Below are positions 5,939 through 12,694 of a stretch of 14,260 nt of DNA, in pieces. The stretch is from Chitinophagales bacterium (GTDB lineage: Bacteria > Bacteroidota > Bacteroidia > Chitinophagales > Chitinophagaceae): assembly GCA_013297585.1 (NCBI GenBank), contig JAAFHG010000052.1, forward strand, positions 1-14,260, in the 5' to 3' direction. The notes under the pieces are model-generated. The model was not told the DNA's origin. It was given only the letters and a program-made list of their open reading frames with translations, and did not search any database. Made by a program: the position numbers and the translations under genes. Positions within the stretch are counted from its first letter, which is position 1. Every line of letters starts with the position of its first letter.

Positions 5939-7279
5939 ATGTTCAAAAAAATATTAATAGCCAATCGTGGCGAAATTGCCCTTCGTGTTATCAGAACTTG
6001 TAGAGAAATGGGCATTAAAACGGTTGCAGTGTATAGTACTGCTGACAAAGACAGTTTACATGTACGTTTTGCCGACGAAGCCGTTTGTATTGGTAAGCCA
6101 GCAAGTAGTGATTCTTACTTAAACATTCCTCACATAATGGCGGCGGCAGAAATTACCAATGCCGATGCGATTCACCCAGGTTATGGTTTTTTGGCTGAGA
6201 ATAGTAAATTCTCACAAATCTGTGCCGATCATGGTATTAAATTCATTGGTCCTACACCAGAAATGATTAACGCCATGGGCGATAAAATCACGGCTAAAGA
6301 AACCATGATTAAAGCGGGTGTACCAGTTGTACCAGGTAGTGGTGGTTTGCTAGAAAGTGTAGAACAAGCGAAAGACTTGGCTAAAAACGTTGTTGGCTAC
6401 CCAGTTATTCTAAAAGCAACAGCAGGTGGTGGTGGTAAAGGTATGCGTGTGGTATGGAAAGAAGAGGAGATTGAAAAAGCTTACACAACTGCTAAAATTG
6501 AAGCTGCTGCATCGTTTAAAAATGATGGCATTTATATGGAGAAATTCGTAGAAGAGCCTCGCCATATAGAAATTCAAGTAGCGGGTGACCAATATGGTAC
6601 CGTATGCCATCTTAGCGAAAGAGATTGCTCAATTCAACGTCGTCACCAGAAGTTGGTGGAAGAAAGTCCCTCGCCTTTTATGACACCAGAATTGCGTAAA
6701 GCAATGGGCGAAGCTGCTATTAAAGCTGCAAGCGCTATTAACTACGAAAGCGTTGGTACCATTGAATTCTTGGTAGACAAGCATCGCAATTTCTACTTCA
6801 TGGAAATGAATACTCGTATTCAGGTAGAGCATTGCGTTACAGAAGAAGTTGTCAATTTCGATTTGATAAAAGAGCAGATTAAAATCGCCATGGGCGAAAA
6901 AATTTCTGGTGCTAATTACGAACCACAATTGCATGCTATTGAGTGTCGTATTAATGCCGAAGATCCATACAACGATTTTCGTCCGTCACCGGGTAAAATT
7001 ACCAACCTTAACACACCAGGTGGTCATGGTGTAAGGGTAGATAGCCATGTATATGCAGGCTACACCATCCCTCCATTTTACGATAGTATGATTGGTAAAT
7101 TAATCACTGTGGCTCAAACACGTGAAGAAGCCATCGATAAAATGTACCGTGCACTTAGCGAGTACGTTATTGAAGGTGTAAAAACTACCATCCCTTTTCA
7201 TTTGCAATTAATGCAAAACGAAGATTTCCGTTCAGGTAATTTCACAACCAAGTTCTTAGAAGGTTTTACCATGAAGTAA
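5939..7279 (+). CDS. accC: Biotin carboxylase subunit of acetyl-CoA carboxylase
   Basis: AccC uses ATP and bicarbonate to carboxylate the biotin on AccB, in the cytoplasm. The 446-residue length is normal. The N-terminal domain starts MFKKILIANRGEIALRVIR, and HPGYGFLAEN is at 79-88. The ATP-grasp domain has the glycine-rich loop TAGGGGKGMR (161-170), the HQKLVEE segment with Lys238, Glu276 in SVGTIEF, and the active-site run MEMNTRIQVEH with Glu289, Asn291 and Arg293. ECRINAEDP supplies Arg337. All core catalytic residues are therefore present. One small oddity is Cys299 where most family members have Pro (QVEHCVTE instead of QVEHPVTE). Propionyl- or pyruvate-carboxylase subunits are related, but the adjacent accB and the stand-alone size favour acetyl-CoA carboxylase. 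A clear terminator follows. Confidence 0.96.
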   Translation: MFKKILIANRGEIALRVIRTCREMGIKTVAVYSTADKDSLHVRFADEAVCIGKPASSDSYLNIPHIMAAAEITNADAIHPGYGFLAENSKFSQICADHGIKFIGPTPEMINAMGDKITAKETMIKAGVPVVPGSGGLLESVEQAKDLAKNVVGYPVILKATAGGGGKGMRVVWKEEEIEKAYTTAKIEAAASFKNDGIYMEKFVEEPRHIEIQVAGDQYGTVCHLSERDCSIQRRHQKLVEESPSPFMTPELRKAMGEAAIKAASAINYESVGTIEFLVDKHRNFYFMEMNTRIQVEHCVTEEVVNFDLIKEQIKIAMGEKISGANYEPQLHAIECRINAEDPYNDFRPSPGKITNLNTPGGHGVRVDSHVYAGYTIPPFYDSMIGKLITVAQTREEAIDKMYRALSEYVIEGVKTTIPFHLQLMQNEDFRSGNFTTKFLEGFTMK

Positions 7280-7306
7280 ACCTTTTACCTACTTACTACG
7301 ATAATC

Positions 7307-7340
7307 ATCCCAGTACTACTTACAGTGCTGGGATTTTTTT
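7307..7340 (+). terminator. Intrinsic terminator of accBC
   Basis: ATCCCAGTAC (7307-7316) pairs with GTGCTGGGAT (7325-7334) over 10 bp with one T-G wobble and an 8-nt loop, followed by a run of T through 7340. It starts 28 bp after the accC stop. Confidence 0.9.
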
Positions 7341-7349
7341 ATGTAACCG

Positions 7350-7367
7350 TCCCGATAGCTATCGGGA
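7350..7367. repeat. 18-bp perfect palindrome TCCCGATAGCTATCGGGA
   Basis: The sequence equals its own reverse complement. It lies 10 bp after the accBC terminator and just ahead of the sulfotransferase-like gene. There is no T-run, so it is not itself a terminator. From memory, CCCGATAGC-type palindromes occur many times in Bacteroidota genomes, suggesting a REP-like dispersed element; only one copy is in this window. Confidence 0.6.
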
Positions 7368-7455
7368 TAGTACTATGTAGCATTTGTTGCAAGTTTACAT
7401 TGAGTTTACGAAGTGCCTAACTGCAAGCTTTCTTTTTTACTCAACTATTACCGCC

Positions 7456-8598
7456 GTGTTAGCAACCATCATTCAGCAAGAACAATATTTAAACAGTTTA
7501 TTACCTAGCCATCGTAGTAACCAAAGCCCTAGCAAAAACCTACAAGATGCTACCAATACTTGGGCTGCATCGGTATATCAAGCGGCGCTACAATTACCAG
7601 CAATATCATTTACCCAATATGAAATAGAGCAAGGCCTACAATTGTGTAAGCAACCTATTTTTATTTGTGGTGTACATCGCAGTGGCACTACTTTGTTACG
7701 AGATTTATTAGATGCGCATCCTGCTTTATCAGTACTACCATCAGAAGGTACTTACATTACCAATATTGAGCAAAAGTTACAGCGCTTACCAGAAGAAGCG
7801 CAAATGGCTTTTATGTGTACAGAATGGCTAAAGCGTTTGGCCAATCCTATTAACCAGCCACCTTATTGGGTATTTAGCAGTACCACTTTGCAGCATTCGC
7901 CTTATGTCAATTTTGCCAGCGCATTTATAGCTTGGTGGCCTTTGCTAAAACAGCATTTGGCACCTACAAATAATATGTGGCCACACTTAGTGTTACAGTT
8001 AGCCTATGCGCATGTATTGCAGCAAATTGTACCAAATTACAAGCCTGTGTTTTGGGTAGATAAAACACCCACACAAGAACAATATCTTGTAAGGCTTCGG
8101 CAGCTATTTCCTCAAGCGAAAGTGCTGCATGTGTTACGCAATCCTATTGCTATTTTAGCTTCTCGTAAGCAAATGGAACCAAATACACCCATACGAGTTT
8201 TTGTAAAAGATATGCAGCGTAGTTTTAAAATTGCTACTCATCAAGCGGCACTTAAAAACCCTAAATACTTGTGTATACAGTACGAAGATTTATGTGGTAA
8301 CTCTGAAACAACAGTTGGGCAAATAGCCACATTTCTTGGTATTGAAAATTTGCCATGCCTTACTGTACCAACGGTTGCTGGCAAGCCTACACAGGTCAAT
8401 AGTTCTTTTTTACAGCCGCTAGTAACTGGTCAAATATTGCTAGATAATATTACAAAGCAGCCTACTAATCTATCCACAACCGATTATCAATTATTGGCAG
8501 CTACAGTTGGTAAGTTGGCATTTGGGTTTGATTATCATTTACCCGAAATAAATGTGCTACAAAGCTGTTGGGTAAAGTTGCGCTACCAAGTTTGGTAG
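7456..8598 (+). CDS. Sulfotransferase family protein (PAPS-dependent type)
   Basis: Members transfer a sulfuryl group from PAPS to an alcohol, amine or sugar acceptor. From the GTG at 7456 the protein is 380 residues. The 5'-phosphosulfate-binding loop is ICGVHRSGTTLLRDLLD (GVHRSGT at 72-78), followed by AHPALSVLPSEGTY. The 3'-phosphate site appears as VLRNPIAILASRKQ with Arg228 and Ser236, and WVDKTPTQEQYL (DKTP 202-205) and YEDL (276-279) fit the Sulfotransfer_3 family. The acceptor is unknown. The start is uncertain: the frame is open back to 7381 with TTG codons at 7384 and 7387, but no in-frame ATG lies ahead of the active-site loop, apart from an ATG at 7375 that is followed at once by TAG. 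GTG 7456 leaves a reasonable N-terminal extension. The gene converges on the SAP-domain gene; no clear terminator separates them. Confidence 0.8.
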   Translation: MLATIIQQEQYLNSLLPSHRSNQSPSKNLQDATNTWAASVYQAALQLPAISFTQYEIEQGLQLCKQPIFICGVHRSGTTLLRDLLDAHPALSVLPSEGTYITNIEQKLQRLPEEAQMAFMCTEWLKRLANPINQPPYWVFSSTTLQHSPYVNFASAFIAWWPLLKQHLAPTNNMWPHLVLQLAYAHVLQQIVPNYKPVFWVDKTPTQEQYLVRLRQLFPQAKVLHVLRNPIAILASRKQMEPNTPIRVFVKDMQRSFKIATHQAALKNPKYLCIQYEDLCGNSETTVGQIATFLGIENLPCLTVPTVAGKPTQVNSSFLQPLVTGQILLDNITKQPTNLSTTDYQLLAATVGKLAFGFDYHLPEINVLQSCWVKLRYQVW

Positions 8599-8669
8599 AT
8601 AACTCTTCTTGTAATGATTAGGAGAGAAATTAGACCTTGATTTTTTTGGGTGCATGTGTATACTAGTAG

Positions 8670-9824
8670 TTATGGTTTTAACGCATAACAACATGTGCAT
8701 CCTGGATATAAGGGTAAAATAGGTATTTTGTCAGGTTGTTTAGTTTCAAAACTCCTTGGCTTTCCTTTACAGAGTGAACAATCTTCTGAACCACCTAGTA
8801 TTACTATTTCTTTGATGCCAATCTCATTAGCTTGTTTTAAATAATTAATTCTTTGTACCGTATTAGTCGCTTCAAACAAGATAGTATGTGATATAATTTT
8901 TGCCAAATCAACATTTGATGAAGCATCATAATTCCGAAAAATACCTGTAGGTTCTTTTTTGAGAAAATCAGTAACTATTTTGCAATCGACAGTGGGATTT
9001 ATTTCTATGAGTTTCTGTTCGATGTTTTTACTTTTTAATCCAAGATGTGATAATAAATAATGTGCACCAATCTTTGCTCTTATTTTTTCCACTTCTGAAG
9101 TTGGAATATTGATAAATTCATTAAGATAGGTTGATTTTAACAAATACTCTAAAATTTTCCTTTCTGAAGTAATAAAACTTTCAATGTTTCCAACCATTGC
9201 ACCCAAATTTGATGGCGCATATGACCTAATTTTTAACAAAATATCGATGCTCTCATTAATTTTATTTGTCGATAATAGAATATAAATATAGTCTTCTATT
9301 GATGCTATTTTATTTATTCGATTAATGTGACTTTCTTCAATCGCATCCCACCCTTTTGGCTGAATAATATAGAAAGCTTCTTCATCAATTCTATTTTTAT
9401 CAACGCTATCTAATTCTAAATAACTTATAAACCGATCGATAAGCTCTTCTTTTTTACCTTGAGGTTTGATACCTCTCGATTTTAATTCTTCTTTTAGTTT
9501 AGGAATAGTGTATTTCTTATTAATCGTTTCGTATGTGTTAGAGATCTTTAAAAATCCTATTTCTTTAAAATTCTCGATTAAGATTTCTGCTTTTTCTTGG
9601 CCATCAATATACTTGGTTGTTAGTAAGCTGAGTTCACAAACTCTAAGATTATGAAGTCCTCTTAAAAATAAAATTTCATAGTTCCATATAGTTTTGATTG
9701 TTCGTATTATTTCAGAATTGTCAGTAGTGCTATTTTCAACTATCTGGTTGTTTGACACAATATCTTTATCAGAACTGAATTTATCCTTATCCTTGGAACT
9801 AAACAAAAAATTTAAAAAGTTCAT
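8670..9824 (-). CDS. SAP-domain protein with a phage Mu F-like cysteine tail
   Basis: I do not recognise the whole 384-residue architecture. Residues 1-40 are polar and low-complexity after a short hydrophobic start (MNFLNFLF). Residues ~60-100 (LRVCELSLLTTKY, IENFKEIGFL) followed after the SAP motif by YIIQPKGWDAIEE (152-164) look like a split winged-helix-like unit. Between them is a good SAP motif: YTIPKLKEELKSRGIKPQGKKEELIDRFISYL (about 105-136), usually a DNA- or RNA-binding helix pair. Residues 170-300 are mostly helical. The C-terminus (315-384) has FEATNTVQRINYLKQANEIGI, then GSEDCSLCKG with Cys349/Cys352 and LYPGCTCCY with Cys376/378/379. This resembles the C-terminal segment of phage Mu F/SPP1 gp7-like minor head proteins, where CxxC pairs with HPNCRC. 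No other phage gene is nearby. The gene is very AT-rich and starts 27 bp after the radA stop, so it may ride on the radA transcript. Likely acquired; function unknown. Confidence 0.75.
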   Translation of the reverse strand: MNFLNFLFSSKDKDKFSSDKDIVSNNQIVENSTTDNSEIIRTIKTIWNYEILFLRGLHNLRVCELSLLTTKYIDGQEKAEILIENFKEIGFLKISNTYETINKKYTIPKLKEELKSRGIKPQGKKEELIDRFISYLELDSVDKNRIDEEAFYIIQPKGWDAIEESHINRINKIASIEDYIYILLSTNKINESIDILLKIRSYAPSNLGAMVGNIESFITSERKILEYLLKSTYLNEFINIPTSEVEKIRAKIGAHYLLSHLGLKSKNIEQKLIEINPTVDCKIVTDFLKKEPTGIFRNYDASSNVDLAKIISHTILFEATNTVQRINYLKQANEIGIKEIVILGGSEDCSLCKGKPRSFETKQPDKIPILPLYPGCTCCYALKP

Positions 9825-9851
9825 TTTTTATATTTAATGAAATACGAAAAA

Positions 9852-11222
9852 CTAAAACAACAACTGATACACTTCATGTACTTGCCCTGCTGGCACAACT
9901 TGAATTTTGTAGGCTTTAGGGTCAAAGCTTTTTTTGTTGTATTTGCTTACTACTATTTTCTCAAAGCCCAATTTTTCTGCTTCTGCAATGCGCTGCTCAA
10001 TGCGGTTTACAGCACGTATCTCACCATTTAAACCTACCTCACCAGCAAAGCATACATGCGGTGGCAAAGGCACATCTTCATAACTACTTAGCAAAGCACA
10101 AATCACTGCTAAGTCAATAGATGGGTCTTCTACTTTTAGGCCACCAGCAATATTTACAAATACATCTTTAGTACCAAACAAAAAGCCACCACGTTTTTCA
10201 AGTACCGCCAATAATAGTTGTAGGCGCCTTAAATCAAAACCACTTACGGTGCGTTGCGGTGTGCCATAAACACTTTGTGTTACCAATGCTTGTACTTCTA
10301 TTAGCAATGGTCGCATACCTTCAAGCGAAGCGGCAATAGCACTACCACTTAATTGCTCTTCACGTTGGGTAATTAATATTTCAGATGGGTTGCTTACTTC
10401 ACGCATGCCATCACCTGTCATTTCGTAAATACCCAATTCTGAGGTGCTACCAAAGCGGTTTTTAAGCGTACGTAAAATACGGTAAGCATAGTGTCTATCA
10501 CCTTCAAACTGTAGCACTGTATCAACCATGTGTTCTAATATCTTAGGCCCAGCAATACTACCATCTTTAGTAATATGACCTATTAAAAACACAGGTGTAT
10601 TGGTTTCTTTTGCAAAGCGCTGAAACTCGGCTGCACACTCACGTATTTGGCTCACACTACCAGCAGAAGAATCAATCAAATTAGATTGTATGGTTTGTAT
10701 AGAATCTACAATTACCAGTTGTGGTTGTAGTTTTTTTATCTCTTGAAAGATAGACTGCACGCTAGTTTCAGTTAGTAAATAGAAATTATCGTTTTTAATT
10801 TTTAGTCTATCGGCACGCATTTTTATTTGCGACTCGCTTTCTTCACCACTAATGTACAGCACCACTATTTCGTTCATCATTAAACCATGTTGTAAAAACA
10901 AGGTACTTTTACCAATACCAGGTTCGCCACCTACCAATATAATACTGCCAGGCACCACACCACCACCAAGTACACGGTTTAGCTCACCATCTTTGGTTAC
11001 AATGCGTCTTTCTTCAGTAACTGTAACATCTTGCAATGCCACCGCTTTGGTAGCTCTTTTTTCACCCTTAAATTCCTTCCAGTTCTGCTCTTTCACATTG
11101 CCTTTATCTAGCACTTCTTCTACAAAAGTGTTCCATTGGCTACAGCTAGGGCATTTGCCTATCCACTTCATGCTTTCGTACCCACAATTGCTACAGAAAA
11201 AAGCGGTTTTTATTTTGCTCAT
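9852..11222 (-). CDS. radA: DNA repair and recombination protein RadA
   Basis: RadA is a RecA-related ATPase and DnaB-type helicase that processes branched recombination intermediates. From the ATG at 11220-11222 it has 456 residues, the family norm. The order is standard: an N-terminal C4 zinc finger with Cys10, Cys13, Cys24 and Cys27 (FFCSNCGYESMKWIGKCPSC), Walker A GGEPGIGKST (98-107), Walker B LVIVDSI (169-175), the RadA signature KNRFG (254-258) and a C-terminal Lon-protease-like domain with FAGEVGLNGEIRAV (392-405). An earlier in-frame start at 11240 would add six residues (MIYLYR) before the conserved MSKIKTAF and overlaps a weak promoter box, so 11222 is preferred. The gene is divergent from the chromate transporter across about 170 bp and is followed closely by the SAP-domain gene. 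Confidence 0.96.
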   Translation of the reverse strand: MSKIKTAFFCSNCGYESMKWIGKCPSCSQWNTFVEEVLDKGNVKEQNWKEFKGEKRATKAVALQDVTVTEERRIVTKDGELNRVLGGGVVPGSIILVGGEPGIGKSTLFLQHGLMMNEIVVLYISGEESESQIKMRADRLKIKNDNFYLLTETSVQSIFQEIKKLQPQLVIVDSIQTIQSNLIDSSAGSVSQIRECAAEFQRFAKETNTPVFLIGHITKDGSIAGPKILEHMVDTVLQFEGDRHYAYRILRTLKNRFGSTSELGIYEMTGDGMREVSNPSEILITQREEQLSGSAIAASLEGMRPLLIEVQALVTQSVYGTPQRTVSGFDLRRLQLLLAVLEKRGGFLFGTKDVFVNIAGGLKVEDPSIDLAVICALLSSYEDVPLPPHVCFAGEVGLNGEIRAVNRIEQRIAEAEKLGFEKIVVSKYNKKSFDPKAYKIQVVPAGQVHEVYQLLF

Positions 11223-11226
11223 GCGG

Positions 11227-11234
11227 TAAAGATA
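11227..11234 (-). promoter_or_regulatory. Weak radA promoter box
   Basis: On the minus strand TATCTTTA matches TAnnTTTG at all but the last base, ending four bases before the preferred radA ATG. If used, the radA mRNA would be nearly leaderless and the start at 11240 would be excluded. Pattern match only. Confidence 0.25.
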
Positions 11235-11393
11235 TATCACTGATGAAAATGATGATAATGATTTAGAAGATTGACAAGCACGAACGTTTGTATTAAAATG
11301 CTAAAAACCTTCAGTGCTTCTTTGCTCTGTGTTTCAAAATAAACCTATGTTTGTGAGATTGAAATTTGAAGCCATTTGCGTTAAAATTAGTAC

Positions 11394-12662
11394 ATGCATC
11401 TCGTTCGTCATACCCCATTTTTAAAAGCAGTGCTATGGCATAGCCTTACGGCCTTTGGTGGGCCTAATGGGCATTATGGGATGATGCTTAAAACATTTGT
11501 ACAGCAACGTAAAGACATCACCGAGAAAGAGTTGATAGATTTTGTAAGCTTTTGCAATATGCTGCCGGGTGCTTCTTCTACGCAAACCTTAACCTTAATT
11601 GGCTACAAGCGTGGTGGTATTCCTTTAGCTATTTTAACCCTAATGATTTGGATAACGCCTGCTTGTTTACTCATGGGGGGCTTGTCATTTTTACTAGATT
11701 ATTTTAGCGACCAATCTATCAACACCAAAATATTTCATTTTATACAGCCAATGGCTATTGCATTTATAGCTTTTTCGGCATTTAGAATTTTTAAAATAGC
11801 AGTAAATAATACCATTACAAGGGTGGTGATGGTAGTAGCAGCTGTGGCTACTTTTTTATATTTTAAAACGCCTTGGGTGTTCCCTGCATTGCTAGTAATG
11901 GCAGGCATTGCCACTAATTTTAGCGATAAACGTATACCACAAAAAGAAGTACCACCAAAGGAAATTAAGTGGGGCAATCTCTTGATATTTTTAGCCCTAT
12001 TTGGTGTAGCTGCTTATTTCAGTGAAACGTCTACTAAAAACAATTGGACTAACCACAAAGCTTTCAACGTATTTGAGAGTCATTATCGTTTTGGTAGCTT
12101 AGTATTTGGTGGTGGTGATGTATTAATGCCATTGATGTACGAGCAATATGTGGTGCGCCCAAATACCGAAAGGATTTTAGCTAGCAAACGTGACGTATTA
12201 AAAATGGAACAACATGATTTTTTGACCGGCTCTGGTATTGTACGTGCTATTCCTGGTCCAGTGTTTTCTATAGGTGCGTTTACAGGTGGTATGGTGCTGC
12301 GTGGCGATAACACGTTTTTCTCGCAAGCTCTAGGTTGCTTTTTAGGTGCAATAGGTATCTTTTTGCCAAGCGCTTTACTAGTATTATTCTTCTTTCCTGT
12401 ATGGCACAATCTTAAAAAATATGCTATTATTTATCGCTCACTAGAGGGTATCAATGCAGCAGTAGTAGGTATTATGCTTGGTGCTACTTTGTTTTTAATA
12501 AAAGCTACTTTGCTTAAAGAAGTTTGGAATAATCTGTTGATTGGCTGGCTAGATGTTGCTGTGGTTGTTACCACATTTTTGTTGTTACAATTTACCAAAA
12601 TACGTGCACCATTTATTGTATTGGGCTGCTTAGTTTTAGGTATCTTGTATAGTATTTCATAG
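11394..12662 (+). CDS. chrA: Chromate transporter, CHR family, two-domain form
   Basis: CHR proteins are inner-membrane transporters; characterised ChrA members export chromate and give resistance. The 422-residue protein has the duplicated long-chain structure. The first half has WHSLTAFGGPNGHYGMM (FGGP at 21-24) and MLPGASSTQTLTLIGYKRGG (56-75); the second repeats the pattern as RFGSLVFGGGDVLMPLMYEQYV (FGGGD at 238-242) and GIVRAIPGPVFSIGAFTGG (281-299). About ten or more hydrophobic segments are visible, separated by a short charged linker (SDKRIPQKEVPPKE, 177-190). The ATG at 11394 sets the first FGGP at the usual distance from the start. No ChrB or ChrR regulator is adjacent, so chromate as the actual substrate is inferred; sulfate or another oxyanion is possible. 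It converges on the radical SAM gene with 16 bp between the stops. Confidence 0.9.
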   Translation: MHLVRHTPFLKAVLWHSLTAFGGPNGHYGMMLKTFVQQRKDITEKELIDFVSFCNMLPGASSTQTLTLIGYKRGGIPLAILTLMIWITPACLLMGGLSFLLDYFSDQSINTKIFHFIQPMAIAFIAFSAFRIFKIAVNNTITRVVMVVAAVATFLYFKTPWVFPALLVMAGIATNFSDKRIPQKEVPPKEIKWGNLLIFLALFGVAAYFSETSTKNNWTNHKAFNVFESHYRFGSLVFGGGDVLMPLMYEQYVVRPNTERILASKRDVLKMEQHDFLTGSGIVRAIPGPVFSIGAFTGGMVLRGDNTFFSQALGCFLGAIGIFLPSALLVLFFFPVWHNLKKYAIIYRSLEGINAAVVGIMLGATLFLIKATLLKEVWNNLLIGWLDVAVVVTTFLLLQFTKIRAPFIVLGCLVLGILYSIS

Positions 12663-12674
12663 CCATCATATTGC

Positions 12675-12694
12675 GCTTTTACAAGCGTAAAAGC
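12675..12694. terminator. Hairpin at the convergent chrA / radical SAM junction
   Basis: GCTTTTAC (12675-12682) and GTAAAAGC (12687-12694) form a perfect 8-bp stem with a 4-nt loop, overlapping the last codons of the minus-strand gene and lying 13 bp after the chrA stop. No T-run follows on either strand, so any bidirectional terminator role is tentative. Confidence 0.35.

Noticed and set aside
6833..6841. Cys299 replacing the usual Pro in the AccC QVEHPVTE segment as a sign of altered function
   Set aside because: All core catalytic residues are intact and I recall the same change in related bacteria, so it looks like a lineage variant.
8669..8689. GTTATG/CATAAC hairpin at the convergent sulfotransferase and SAP-gene ends
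   Set aside because: Six-bp stem with a 9-nt loop and no adjacent T-run on either strand; too weak for a terminator call.
10852..11229. Open frame of 125 codons on the plus strand opposite radA
   Set aside because: It lies entirely antisense to the strongly conserved RadA zinc-finger and Walker A region and shows no domain signal.
11223..11240. Upstream start extending radA by six residues
   Set aside because: MSKIKTAFFCSNCG is the typical RadA start, and a promoter-like box lies in the extension.
12083..12409. Open frame of 108 codons antisense to the chromate transporter
   Set aside because: Fully contained opposite a well-supported gene, Pro/Lys-rich composition typical of a reverse-strand shadow.
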